21,735 nt of DNA, taken from contig CAMTJK010000018.1 in assembly GCA_947072805.1 (NCBI GenBank), positions 1 through 21,735 on the forward strand, given 5' to 3'. Each line of letters begins with the position of its first letter. Position 1 is the first letter of the stretch. The stretch is from an uncultured Prevotella sp. (lineage in GTDB: Bacteria > Bacteroidota > Bacteroidia > Bacteroidales > Bacteroidaceae). Under the pieces are notes generated by a model. It was given only the letters and a program-made list of their open reading frames with translations. It did not search any database and had not been told where the DNA came from. A program made the translations under genes and the position numbers. Positions 1-8,848 of the stretch are shown here, in pieces.

Positions 1-32
1 TGTTAATGAAACTTGAATGATATTGTTGCACA
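1..32 (+). repeat. Left copy of a 32-bp inverted repeat at the window ends
   Basis: This 32-base stretch begins TGTTAATGAAACTTG. Its reverse complement recurs at 21688-21719 with two mismatches (left-copy positions 22 and 28), and the first 21 bases are identical. The copy lies 18 bases past the stop of the leftmost gene and faces into the window. I saw no further copy in the intergenic regions. Bases 33-49 hold nothing recognisable. It may be a mobile-element end, an inversion site, a dispersed element, or a repeat at which an assembly stopped. Confidence 0.85.
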
Positions 33-49
33 TCATAACAAGCCACTGG

Positions 50-3000
50 TCATCGTCTCACTATGTGCAGTCCCTTGCCCTGATGGTAGCGGTCGCCGTA
101 TCTGTCGTAGAAGATGGTGAGCAGCTGTCCGTGATACGGCAGGTTGTCTATGCAGAAATAGTCCCACGACTCCGGCACGAGCGGCTTTACCACAATGCTG
201 TCGCCCATGTCGGGCTGCAGTCCCACGAGTGCCGTTATTATAAGGTCGTTGTAAGTGGAGTGGTTATAGAATTTGGAGCGTTCCCTGTCGCCCATCAGCC
301 ACTGTCCGTCCGTCTCGTCGAGATATTCGCCTATGTAAGGTCTGCCCCGTCGGTACTGCGCCTCCGTATATTTCTTCAGATGATAGAAGAAGAGGTTAGC
401 GTTGGGCATCAGCCTGCCGCACGAGTCGGCAATGGCATCAGCCAGTAGCGGGTACGAGTGCATCACGTTGGCAAGCGCGGTGAGCGTCTGCGATGTGGCG
501 AAGGGCCACACCGCTCCGTCCCATTCGCACGTGGGGTGCTTAGGGCGGAAGTTCTTGCGGAAGAGCGGATGGCGTCGTTCTGCCGTGGTAATGCCGAAAG
601 GAGCGTTGAATCCCCTCTCGTCGGCAAGCTGCATCCACGCCGGCAGATATTTGTCCGCATTGTCATCGGGCAAGTAGAAGTACCAGGGTATGAATCCCGT
701 TTCCTCGCGCACGGCGGCAAGAGTGTCTGCCACGGTGAGCGTGCAGAAGAAGCGTAGGCGGCTGTTCCACAAACGCTCCGTGATGCGGCGCTTCAGAGCC
801 TCCGCCTTTCCGGCGTAGAGCCTTTCGGCAGGCGTGCCGGCATTGAGCCACGAGAGCGCCATGTAGTTGCCGTACATATAGGAGTTGATGGTGGTACGGC
901 GGTGGTTCAGCTTTCGTGCGCCGCTTATCTGCTCCTCCATGCCGTCCTTCACGTCGCGCTGCCAGAAGAGGCTGTCGGCGTACATGTTGGAAGCCTCCCA
1001 TCGTGCCACATCATCCTGCAGGTCGCGGTTGTAGGAATCCATCCACTGCGTGCTGCCCTGCTGCAGCGACCGCTGCCACATGGCCCACGGCAGCCACGAG
1101 CTGAACGTGTCGAGCCGCTTCATGGGCGTGCCGTTCTCACCGCCCCTCAGCCACACCCTCACATTATCCTCCAGATAAGTGTTGTTGCGCAGCCAGCGAC
1201 TCTCCATTATATGGTGACCGAGGGCACAGGCTATGAGATTGTATTTGTCGGCATAGGAGCGGTCTACGAGAAACTCGTTCATAACATATCCCTGCGGCGT
1301 GTGGCGTATGGACTTGCGCAGGCTCCACCACCGGAAGTAGAACATCTCCTCTATCTGCTTGTCAGGACACTCGAAGAGCGGTATGTTGTCTTCCATCCAG
1401 CGTGCCGCACAGCTGTCGGGCACTGCCTGTACTATGCCTTCCGGCTCCATGGCATTGAAATATCTTACATAATGTTCGAAGTCAGCCCATCGCAGCAGGG
1501 CACCTTGCGTAGTGGCAGCAGCCTCGCGCGTGCGTACGTTGTTTATATGGAAGACGGCGAGCTTACACGTTGCGCCCGCATCGGGAAGGTCGTGGCCTGC
1601 AGGCGTATCGGCAGGCGTGTCTATGGTAGGTTCGTAGCGGTGTCCTCCGGTGCGCAGCGACAGTCGCGTGACGGCAGAAAGCGGCGAGAGGAGCATCTTG
1701 GGACCGCTCTTCTTGCCGTCCACCCAGACGGTAATCATGCGGTTGTCGAGGTCGCAGAGCAGACGCAAGGCATACTCCCTGCCGGCGGCATATTCCTTCA
1801 GCACAGTGCTGTAACGCGCCCCCGTCTTGACGGTAAGCGAGCCCTCGGGAGTGAAGGAAAGGCGGGTGCAGGCATTTCCGCCATCGTCGAGCAGTTCTAT
1901 GAGCAGTTCGCCGTGGGTGTTCTGCATGGGCGTGACATTCATCTCCACCTCAAGGCGCCGCGTGGCAGGTATCACCCTCTCCGCCTTTGCAAAGTCGTGC
2001 GGGTCGCGGTCGGCGAGAGTCATGTGCCCGTCAGCCACGCTCACGGGAGCATACAGCGGCGACATGATGTTCCATCTGTCCGTCGTGCCTGCAGCGGCAA
2101 AGTCATCGTCGGCATGACAGAGTGCCTTCGTCCTAAGCGGCACAGGCACCCGCGCCACCCACATGTCCTCCTTGTTCATGGAATAAGCCACATAGAAGCG
2201 GTCCGGCGCCTCCGCCTCGGCATTGGCGGCAGCCACGCCCCTCGCATACTGCGGTCCGCGGCTCTTGTATTGTCCACCATAGCGCATCGGCGTTATCTCA
2301 CCGTGCAGCAGGTTGAGCGTAGTGTACTCCTCGCCGTCGCGGCTCGTGCTCACAGCCAGTGGCCAGCGGAACTCCGACGGATTATATACGGTGACGTAAG
2401 AGCCGTCGGCAACACGCTGTCCCCATATCTTAGCATTACTGTTTACAAATCCGCGGGCACGCGCCACAGGCATGCTCCATGTTCTGCCGCCGTCACGGCT
2501 CTGCGAGGTGAGCGCATGCTTCCACAGTCCCACCACGGTGGTATCGTCGGGCAGCGTATAGTGGCAGAAAGCCTTGTAGACATTCTTCAATGGCAGGCGC
2601 GGATCATTGCGGTCGCACTCCTCCACCATCTGCATCCACATGAGCGGGTCGGCGAGAATCTCTTCGCACGCCTTGCGGAAACGTTTGTCTTTCGATGCCG
2701 TATAGAGAGGCCAGCGTATGGCTTTGTCCTTATGGTCGTGATTATAGTAGAGAAAGTATATGGGACCGAAAGAGCCGTCGGCTTTCACCTCGCGCACCAC
2801 ACGCCCTATGCCGTTGCCGTCGTTGGGGTCATCGGAGGGCGTGCGGCAGATGCCATAGTGTCCCAAAGCCAGCAGTCGGCTGCCCGTAGCTGCAGACGAT
2901 ACATACCACCCCACCCTCTGGTGCATTACCGCCATCATTCCCATGCCATAGTCGGGGAAGAGCGTCTGCGGGGCACTCCAGCGGTAGCCATCGACAGAAC

Positions 3001-3307
3001 TCTGCACGTAGGTCTGCGACGGCGGCACATGCTCGCTGACAGGATCGGAGAGGTAGTGCATCCACAATCTGCCTGCCCACCTTACCAGCATAGGCTGATG
3101 GTTGTATGTCCAGGGCATAACGTTGTTGGCCGAATCGGGATGCTCCCTGTCGGCACGCATGGTCTGTATGCAGTGTACGCCTATGACGGGTGCCAGTCCG
3201 CCGTCGTGGCGTCGGGGGTCGCTGATGACGCTTCCCGTATAGCGTACCTGTGCCGCCGCCATGCAGGAAAGGAGATGAAGAAGCAAGAGAAAAGCAGTTT
3301 GTTTCAT
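50..3307 (-). CDS. Two-module secreted glycosidase, GH143-GH142-like (probable RG-II side chain D enzyme)
   Basis: This 1085-residue protein starts with a signal peptide (about 1-20, cut after AAA). Residues about 21-400 form a sialidase-like beta-propeller with Asp-box sequences near 104, 268 (SRDGGRTWS) and 320. Residues about 403-600 look like a jelly-roll spacer. Residues about 605-1085 resemble an (alpha/alpha)6 glycosidase, with a conserved-looking CEWDGAVWPF segment (E928, D930) and a C-terminal NHSTYNDL motif. From memory this order matches Bacteroides thetaiotaomicron BT1020, where GH142 removes beta-L-arabinofuranose and GH143 removes Dha from RG-II side chain D. The periplasm or cell surface is the expected location. 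The start is set by the signal peptide and by a -7 box at 3375-3382. The CDS is certain; the GH families are inferred from architecture, so other sialidase-like plus six-hairpin fusions remain possible. Confidence 0.75.
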   Translation of the reverse strand: MKQTAFLLLLHLLSCMAAAQVRYTGSVISDPRRHDGGLAPVIGVHCIQTMRADREHPDSANNVMPWTYNHQPMLVRWAGRLWMHYLSDPVSEHVPPSQTYVQSSVDGYRWSAPQTLFPDYGMGMMAVMHQRVGWYVSSAATGSRLLALGHYGICRTPSDDPNDGNGIGRVVREVKADGSFGPIYFLYYNHDHKDKAIRWPLYTASKDKRFRKACEEILADPLMWMQMVEECDRNDPRLPLKNVYKAFCHYTLPDDTTVVGLWKHALTSQSRDGGRTWSMPVARARGFVNSNAKIWGQRVADGSYVTVYNPSEFRWPLAVSTSRDGEEYTTLNLLHGEITPMRYGGQYKSRGPQYARGVAAANAEAEAPDRFYVAYSMNKEDMWVARVPVPLRTKALCHADDDFAAAGTTDRWNIMSPLYAPVSVADGHMTLADRDPHDFAKAERVIPATRRLEVEMNVTPMQNTHGELLIELLDDGGNACTRLSFTPEGSLTVKTGARYSTVLKEYAAGREYALRLLCDLDNRMITVWVDGKKSGPKMLLSPLSAVTRLSLRTGGHRYEPTIDTPADTPAGHDLPDAGATCKLAVFHINNVRTREAAATTQGALLRWADFEHYVRYFNAMEPEGIVQAVPDSCAARWMEDNIPLFECPDKQIEEMFYFRWWSLRKSIRHTPQGYVMNEFLVDRSYADKYNLIACALGHHIMESRWLRNNTYLEDNVRVWLRGGENGTPMKRLDTFSSWLPWAMWQRSLQQGSTQWMDSYNRDLQDDVARWEASNMYADSLFWQRDVKDGMEEQISGARKLNHRRTTINSYMYGNYMALSWLNAGTPAERLYAGKAEALKRRITERLWNSRLRFFCTLTVADTLAAVREETGFIPWYFYLPDDNADKYLPAWMQLADERGFNAPFGITTAERRHPLFRKNFRPKHPTCEWDGAVWPFATSQTLTALANVMHSYPLLADAIADSCGRLMPNANLFFYHLKKYTEAQYRRGRPYIGEYLDETDGQWLMGDRERSKFYNHSTYNDLIITALVGLQPDMGDSIVVKPLVPESWDYFCIDNLPYHGQLLTIFYDRYGDRYHQGKGLHIVRR

Positions 3308-3330
3308 TGTCTGAAGATGATGATTGTGCT

Positions 3331-3351
3331 GCGGAGGCGCGCGGCTTCCGC
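3331..3351 (-). other. Possible hairpin in the leader of the leftmost gene
   Basis: GCGGA at 3331-3335 pairs with TCCGC at 3347-3351 across a GC-rich loop. It lies between the proposed transcription start (near 3368) and the start codon at 3307, so it could affect translation. The stem is short and may be chance. Confidence 0.3.
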
Positions 3352-3374
3352 CGGTTTGTCAATATGATTTACTG

Positions 3375-3382
3375 CAAAGTTA
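3375..3382 (-). promoter_or_regulatory. Bacteroidetes-type -7 element for the GH143-GH142-like gene
   Basis: Read on the minus strand the bases are TAACTTTG, an exact match to the Bacteroidetes -7 consensus TAnnTTTG. The element lies 68-75 bases upstream of the start codon, which predicts a leader of about 60 nt. I find no good TTTG -33 box at 19-21 bases. Confidence 0.55.
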
Positions 3383-3456
3383 AGTGTTTTCCATTGTTTT
3401 ACACGTTATCGCACCAAAAACTTTACTGCGAAACAGGCTTATACGATAGTTTTTCG

Positions 3457-3464
3457 TAACTTTG
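3457..3464 (+). promoter_or_regulatory. Bacteroidetes-type -7 element for the pectate lyase-rhamnosidase operon
   Basis: TAACTTTG matches TAnnTTTG exactly and is the same octamer as the divergent -7 box at 3375-3382. Transcription would begin near 3471, giving a leader of about 100 nt before the ATG at 3574. No clear -33 box is visible. The 75 bases between the two divergent -7 boxes are the natural place for a shared activator site. Confidence 0.55.
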
Positions 3465-3485
3465 CCATACGCTATCGCAACGCAT

Positions 3486-3548
3486 GTCCGCCAAAGAGGC
3501 AGGCGGACCGACATCTGTAACAGCGGTGACAACTACACACCGCCTGCC
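3486..3548 (+). promoter_or_regulatory. Leader with mutually exclusive hairpins before the pectate lyase
   Basis: Three stems can form here. Stem A pairs GTCCGCC (3486-3492) with GGCGGAC (3502-3508). Stem B pairs GCGGTG (3523-3528) with CACCGC (3538-3543). A longer stem C pairs GGCAGGCGG (3498-3506) with CCGCCTGCC (3540-3548) over nine base pairs and cannot coexist with A or B. That layout is typical of a switching leader, but there is no downstream U-tract, so any effect would be on translation or RNA stability. It matches no riboswitch class known to me. Confidence 0.4.
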
Positions 3549-3573
3549 ATATTCTACTAAAAACCAATCGAAA

Positions 3574-5226
3574 ATGAAGACTTATGTCACCTTACTGCTA
3601 TGGCTGCTGCCGGCCATTACAGTCCTCGCACAGTATCCCACCATCCCAGACAGCGTGAAACGGCGCGGCGCGGAACAGGAAGCGCTATGGGACAAAGCCG
3701 ACAGGACTGCGTGGCTCAACGCCATGCCGGAAGTGATGGACGGCATGATGCACGGCAAGATATACGTACCGTGGTGCAACGCGCCCGAAATGCTGCCGCA
3801 AGCCGGCATACCCGCATTTCCCGGAGCGGAGGGCGGCGGCAAATACTCGTTCGGCGGACGCGGCGGAAAGGTGTTCGTGGTGACATCGCTCGCCGACAGC
3901 GGCAAAGGAACACTGCGCGAAGCATGTGAAGCCGGAGGTCCGAGAATAGTGGTTTTCAACGTAGCCGGAGAGATACGCCTTGAACGCCCCATACACATAA
4001 GGGCACCATACATAAGCATATACGGACAGACGGCACCCGGCGACGGCGTGGTGGTGACCGGACAGACCGTAGAGGTAGACACGCACGACGTGGTGATAAG
4101 ATACATGCGCTTCCGAAGGGGTGCCATGGACGTGGCTTTCCGCGACGATGCCTGCGGCGGACAGGGCATAGGCAACATAATATACGACCACTGCTCGGCT
4201 TCGTGGGGACTTGACGAGGTGATGTCGATGTACCGGCACGTGTACGACAGACAACCGGACGGACACTACAAAAAATATCCCACGGTGAACATAACCATAC
4301 AGGACTGCATATTCGCGGAAGGTCTGGACCTCTATAACCACGCTTTCGGCGCAAGCATAGGCGGACACAACACATACTTCGCACGTAACCTGTTTGCCAA
4401 CAACATATCGCGAAACCCGTCGGTGGCAATGGACGGCGACTTCAACTTCGTGAACAACGTGATATTCAACTGGTGGAACCGCTCCATAGACGGCGGTGAC
4501 GAAAATTCGAGATACAATATCATCAACAACTACTTCAAAGCGGGTCCCGTGACCGGCTACGACCCCAAGAAGCTCACCGCCGAACAGCAGCTGAAAGCCT
4601 ACAAAAAGGGCAAGACCGACAGCCCTGCCATATGCTACAGAATACTGAAGCCCGAGGCCTCACGCGACAAAAGCAAGCCCGACGAATACGGCAAGGCTTA
4701 CGTTGCCGGCAATGTGGTGGAGGGCAACAGCAAGGTAACCGAAGACAACTGGAACGGAGGTGTGCAGCCGGCATCGAAAGACGCCACCGAAAGGATAAGG
4801 GCGACAGAAGCGTTTGAAATGCCGCCGCACGGCACAATAATGAGCGCAGAAGAGGCTTTTGTTCACGTATTGGACAACGTGGGCGCAACACTGCCACGGC
4901 GCGACAAGGTGGACGAACGCATAGTGAGGGGAGTGAGAACGGGACTGCCGGAATACAGCAGGAACGCCATGCCACACACCTCACCGTACAGCAAACGACG
5001 ACTACCGGACGACAGCTACAGGCTCGGCATAATAACAGACCCGCAACAGGTGGGAGGACTTCCGCAATACGGCGGCACACCACACAACGATACTGACGGC
5101 GACGGCATTCCGGACGAATGGGAAACGGCTCACGGACTGGACCCGAACAACCCGAACGACGCATCGGCAACAAGAGACGACGGATATATGAACATAGAAT
5201 TTTACGCAAACAGCATAACAGAGTGA
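3574..5226 (+). CDS. Secreted PL1-type pectate lyase with C-terminal calcium-binding repeat
   Basis: This 550-residue protein would cut polygalacturonate by beta-elimination outside the cytoplasm. The signal peptide (about 1-19, cut VLA-Q) sets the start at 3574; an in-frame ATG at 3484 would bury that peptide behind 30 unlikely residues. The right-handed beta-helix begins near residue 82 with the hallmark FPGAEGGG and FGGRGG segments. It continues through DDACGGQGIGN and YDHCSASWGLDE to NFVNNVIFNWW near 291. A thrombospondin-type-3-like motif, DTDGDGIPDEWE, lies at about 507-518 and probably binds calcium. It is the first gene of an operon with the rhamnosidase fusion, one base apart. It differs from the second pectate lyase at the right end and lacks that protein's sorting-like tail. 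Exact PL1 subfamily and substrate (homogalacturonan or the RG-II backbone) are not determined. Confidence 0.88.
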   Translation: MKTYVTLLLWLLPAITVLAQYPTIPDSVKRRGAEQEALWDKADRTAWLNAMPEVMDGMMHGKIYVPWCNAPEMLPQAGIPAFPGAEGGGKYSFGGRGGKVFVVTSLADSGKGTLREACEAGGPRIVVFNVAGEIRLERPIHIRAPYISIYGQTAPGDGVVVTGQTVEVDTHDVVIRYMRFRRGAMDVAFRDDACGGQGIGNIIYDHCSASWGLDEVMSMYRHVYDRQPDGHYKKYPTVNITIQDCIFAEGLDLYNHAFGASIGGHNTYFARNLFANNISRNPSVAMDGDFNFVNNVIFNWWNRSIDGGDENSRYNIINNYFKAGPVTGYDPKKLTAEQQLKAYKKGKTDSPAICYRILKPEASRDKSKPDEYGKAYVAGNVVEGNSKVTEDNWNGGVQPASKDATERIRATEAFEMPPHGTIMSAEEAFVHVLDNVGATLPRRDKVDERIVRGVRTGLPEYSRNAMPHTSPYSKRRLPDDSYRLGIITDPQQVGGLPQYGGTPHNDTDGDGIPDEWETAHGLDPNNPNDASATRDDGYMNIEFYANSITE

Positions 5227-5227
5227 C

Positions 5228-8200
5228 ATGAAAAGGTTTTTATTACTTATATATATAATGGTGGCGTGGACAACAATGCACGCACAACACATGGTAACAC
5301 CGCTGAATGCGGACGACGTAATAGAGGAAAGACAGTGGAAAGGTGCATGGATAGGCATAGACCGCCTGCTGCCAGGAGAGACAATGGAGAACAAGACAAG
5401 GGTGAACGCACGCTATCTGCGCAAGGAATTTACCCTGAAAGACAAGACCATAAAGAGGGCAAAGGCTTACATAGCCTCGCAAGGCTACTGCGAACTGTAC
5501 GTGAACGGCAGACGAATGGGCGAAAACGTGCTCACACCGCTGCAAACCGACTTCCGCAAATCGATATATTACAGCGTGCTCGACGTGACAGAGGCAATGA
5601 AGACGGACACGACAGCCTGCATAGGTGCCATTCTCGGCAACGGAAGAACCGTGCCCATGCGCTATCTGAAACACCATAAATGTCCTTTCTTCGGCTTCCC
5701 GAAATGCAGGATAGACGTATTCGTGGAATATTCCGACGGCAGCCGACAACAACTTTCCACGTCGAAGGAATGGAAAGTGACCGCCGAAGGACCCATCCGC
5801 TCCAACAACGAATATGATGGGGAGGTGTATGACGCACGCCTCGAAATGGCTGCATGGGCAGAAAAGGGCTTCGACGACTCGTCATGGAAATGGGCGGAAA
5901 CGGCTGAACTGCCCACCGGAGCACTGTATCCGCAGACAGCAGAGGGACAGACAGCCACAGCACTCGGCAAGGAGCACGCACCGGTACACGTAAAAGACGG
6001 CGTGTTTGACTGCCGACAGAACATCGCCGGATGGATAAGCCTGAAAATACGCGGCAACAGAGGCGACACCATACGCATAAAATACGCCGAAAGACTGAAT
6101 CCCGACAGCACAATATATACAGCCAACCTGCGCGACGCCGAAACGGAAGACATATACATCTGCAACGGCAACGAGGGCGAAGGACGATGGTGGCACCCCA
6201 CATTCGTATATCACGGCTTCAGATATGTGAGAATAACGGGAATGGACAACGTTACGGCTGAAGACATAAGACCGTACCTCGTGGCTAACGACGTGAGACG
6301 CACGGGCTCGTTCACATCGAGCAACAGCACGCTGAACGCAATAGTGAAAAACGCATGGTGGGGCATAATAGACAACTACAAGGGATTTCCTGTGGACTGC
6401 CCGCAACGCAACGAACGACAACCATGGCTGGGCGACCGCACCGCCGGCTCACTCGGCGAGAGCTATCTGTTTGACAACAACCGACTGTACACGGGATGGA
6501 TGAGAGACATATGCGACGCTCAACGGTACGACGGAGCAATACCCGACGTGGCACCATCGTTCTGGAACTACTACACCGACAACGTGTCATGGCCTGCGGC
6601 TCTGCCCTTCACCTGCTACATGCTATACCGACAGTTCGGCAACGAAGAGGCTATACGCAACAGCTATCCGTACATAAAGAAATGGATAGAACACATATGC
6701 AAATGCTATACAAGGGACGGCATAATAACAAAAGACAAATACGGCGACTGGTGCATGCCGCCGGAAAAGCCCGAGATGATTCACTCTAAAGACCCGGCAC
6801 GCAAAACCGACGGCGCCCTCATCTCTACCGCCTACATGATAAGGATAATGACGATGATGAAAGACTTCGCCTCGCTACAAGGACTGCACGACGAGGCTGC
6901 CGGATATGAGCAAAGGGCAAAAGACATGACGGCGGCGTTCAACAGGAAATTCCTGCACATAAGGCGCGGCACATCGCCACAACCTGGACATCCGCTGTTT
7001 CCAGACAGCGTTTTCTACGGAAACAACACCGCAACAGCCAACATTCTTCCACTTGCCTTCGGCATCGTGCCGGAAGACTGCCGCAAAGACGTCACGGACA
7101 ACGTGGTGAAAAACATCATAACATACAACAACGGACACGTATCGTGCGGAGTGATAGGCATATCGCATCTGCTGCAGATGCTGACAGCCAACGGCTACGG
7201 CGACGTGGCATTTCTGATAGCCACCAACACATCGTACCCGTCGTGGGGATACATGGCGGAACACGGAGCCACGACGATATGGGAACTCTGGAACGGCGAC
7301 ACCGCAAACCCCGCCATGAATTCGGGCAATCACGTGATGCTGCTCGGAGACCTGCTGGCATGGTGCTTCCAAGACCTCGCCGGCATAAAGAACGCCGAGG
7401 GAAGCGTGGCTTACAGGCATCTCACCATGAAGCCCGACTTCTCCATACAGAACCTGGACAGCATAGCGGCCTCATACATTACGCCGCAGGGCAAAGTGAC
7501 ATCGGAATGGAAGAAAACACTGGAAAGTCTGGAATGGACGGTAACTCTGCCGCAAGGAACCACCGCCGACTGCCACCTGCCTGACGGCACGGTGAAGAGG
7601 ATAAAGGAGGGTACAAGCACATTCCGCACAAACATGACGGACGGAAACAAATATAACGGACTGGTGACCGATGACGAATTTGTGTACGACCGCTCACAAT
7701 ATCCGGAGACGCACTCTGCCGGAATGGTGGAACTGGAGGACGGAACACTGCTCGCCACCTACTTCGGCGGCACAAAAGAACGCGTTCCCGACGTGTGCAT
7801 ATACACGCAACGCAAGGAGAAGGGCGCCGAAAAATGGGATAAACCGGTGCTTGCCGCCGACGGCGTATTCGAGGCAGACAGCGAACACGCTCGCATGGCA
7901 GGCATAGACAGCACCTGTCTGAACGCACACTTCGGTCCGTGCCGCCGGCATGGCATAGACTGGCACGCCGCCAAAGACAGCATAAGGATGACATGGGAGG
8001 AAGCTATGGACCACTCCCACAGCAACGGCGAACGGCGTAAGGCATGCTGGAACCCGGTGCTGTACAGAATGCCCGACGGCGAGATATGGCTGTTCTTCAA
8101 GATAGGCAAAAACGTACAAGACTGGACGGGATGGCTATGCAAGTCGAAAGACGGCGGGCGCACATGGAGCGACAAGGAACCGCTGCCCGAGGGCTTCCTC

Positions 8201-8848
8201 GGTCCGATAAAGAACAAGCCGGAAATGGTGGACGGCAGACTGATATGCCCTTCATCAACGGAAAAGGGCGGATGGAAAATACACTTCGAGACATACGACC
8301 CGACAACGAAACAGTGGAGCAAACAGACACCGCTCAACAGCGACAGCATACAGTGCATACAGCCTGCCATACTGCGACACGCCGACGGACGACTGCAGGC
8401 AGTGGCACGCACACGTCCCACAAAAGCGCAACGCGACGGCAAGGACACCACACGCGGAAAAGTTGCCTCGTGCATGAGCCTTGACGGCGGAAAGACATGG
8501 GGCAGAACAACACTGCTCGACGTGCCTAACAACCAGTCGGGACTGGACGCCGTGACGCTGAAACGACCCGTAAGCGTGAAAATAGGCAAGAAAACACTGA
8601 AAGGAATAAAGCATGTGCTGATATACAACAACTTCGGCACGCTGCCCGGCACAGGCAAAGGTCCGCGCACACCGCTCTCCATCGCCGTATCTGCCGACGG
8701 CGTGACATGGCATCATCTGCTCACTCTCGAAGACTCACCGATAAGCCAGTATTCTTATCCTGCCATAATACAGAGCGAAGACGGTGCCCTGCATGCCATA
8801 TATACATGGAGACGAGAACGCATAGCCTACAAAAGGATTGAGTTTTAA
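5228..8848 (+). CDS. GH78 alpha-L-rhamnosidase fused to a sialidase-like (BNR) propeller
   Basis: This 1206-residue secreted protein has a signal peptide cut near residue 19 (HA-Q). Residues about 30-800 form a full GH78 rhamnosidase. The acidic motif DCPQRNERQPWLGD carries D390, E396 (expected general acid) and D403, and GATTIWELWNG supplies E686 as the expected base. Residues about 808-1206 form a second enzyme-like module of the BNR_2/GH33-like sialidase fold. It has Asp-box repeats at 973 (SKDGGRTWS), 1084 (SLDGGKTWG) and 1155 (SADGVTW), and the usual C-terminal SYPAIIQSEDG and TYTW-type strands. The gene starts one base after the pectate lyase stop, so the two are co-translated from one mRNA. 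RG-II side chain C is Rha-(1,5)-Kdo, so sequential release of Rha and then Kdo is a plausible role. The propeller's true substrate is inference. Confidence 0.85.
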   Translation: MKRFLLLIYIMVAWTTMHAQHMVTPLNADDVIEERQWKGAWIGIDRLLPGETMENKTRVNARYLRKEFTLKDKTIKRAKAYIASQGYCELYVNGRRMGENVLTPLQTDFRKSIYYSVLDVTEAMKTDTTACIGAILGNGRTVPMRYLKHHKCPFFGFPKCRIDVFVEYSDGSRQQLSTSKEWKVTAEGPIRSNNEYDGEVYDARLEMAAWAEKGFDDSSWKWAETAELPTGALYPQTAEGQTATALGKEHAPVHVKDGVFDCRQNIAGWISLKIRGNRGDTIRIKYAERLNPDSTIYTANLRDAETEDIYICNGNEGEGRWWHPTFVYHGFRYVRITGMDNVTAEDIRPYLVANDVRRTGSFTSSNSTLNAIVKNAWWGIIDNYKGFPVDCPQRNERQPWLGDRTAGSLGESYLFDNNRLYTGWMRDICDAQRYDGAIPDVAPSFWNYYTDNVSWPAALPFTCYMLYRQFGNEEAIRNSYPYIKKWIEHICKCYTRDGIITKDKYGDWCMPPEKPEMIHSKDPARKTDGALISTAYMIRIMTMMKDFASLQGLHDEAAGYEQRAKDMTAAFNRKFLHIRRGTSPQPGHPLFPDSVFYGNNTATANILPLAFGIVPEDCRKDVTDNVVKNIITYNNGHVSCGVIGISHLLQMLTANGYGDVAFLIATNTSYPSWGYMAEHGATTIWELWNGDTANPAMNSGNHVMLLGDLLAWCFQDLAGIKNAEGSVAYRHLTMKPDFSIQNLDSIAASYITPQGKVTSEWKKTLESLEWTVTLPQGTTADCHLPDGTVKRIKEGTSTFRTNMTDGNKYNGLVTDDEFVYDRSQYPETHSAGMVELEDGTLLATYFGGTKERVPDVCIYTQRKEKGAEKWDKPVLAADGVFEADSEHARMAGIDSTCLNAHFGPCRRHGIDWHAAKDSIRMTWEEAMDHSHSNGERRKACWNPVLYRMPDGEIWLFFKIGKNVQDWTGWLCKSKDGGRTWSDKEPLPEGFLGPIKNKPEMVDGRLICPSSTEKGGWKIHFETYDPTTKQWSKQTPLNSDSIQCIQPAILRHADGRLQAVARTRPTKAQRDGKDTTRGKVASCMSLDGGKTWGRTTLLDVPNNQSGLDAVTLKRPVSVKIGKKTLKGIKHVLIYNNFGTLPGTGKGPRTPLSIAVSADGVTWHHLLTLEDSPISQYSYPAIIQSEDGALHAIYTWRRERIAYKRIEF

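Noticed and set aside
902..3367. An 821-codon open frame on the plus strand opposite the leftmost gene
   Set aside because: It is a shadow. Its translation is rich in His, Arg and Val with no domain pattern, while the minus strand encodes a signal peptide, Asp boxes and glycosidase motifs.
3484..3573. Upstream in-frame ATG extending the first pectate lyase by 30 residues
   Set aside because: It would place the signal peptide inside the protein, and the extension lies over the hairpin-forming leader.
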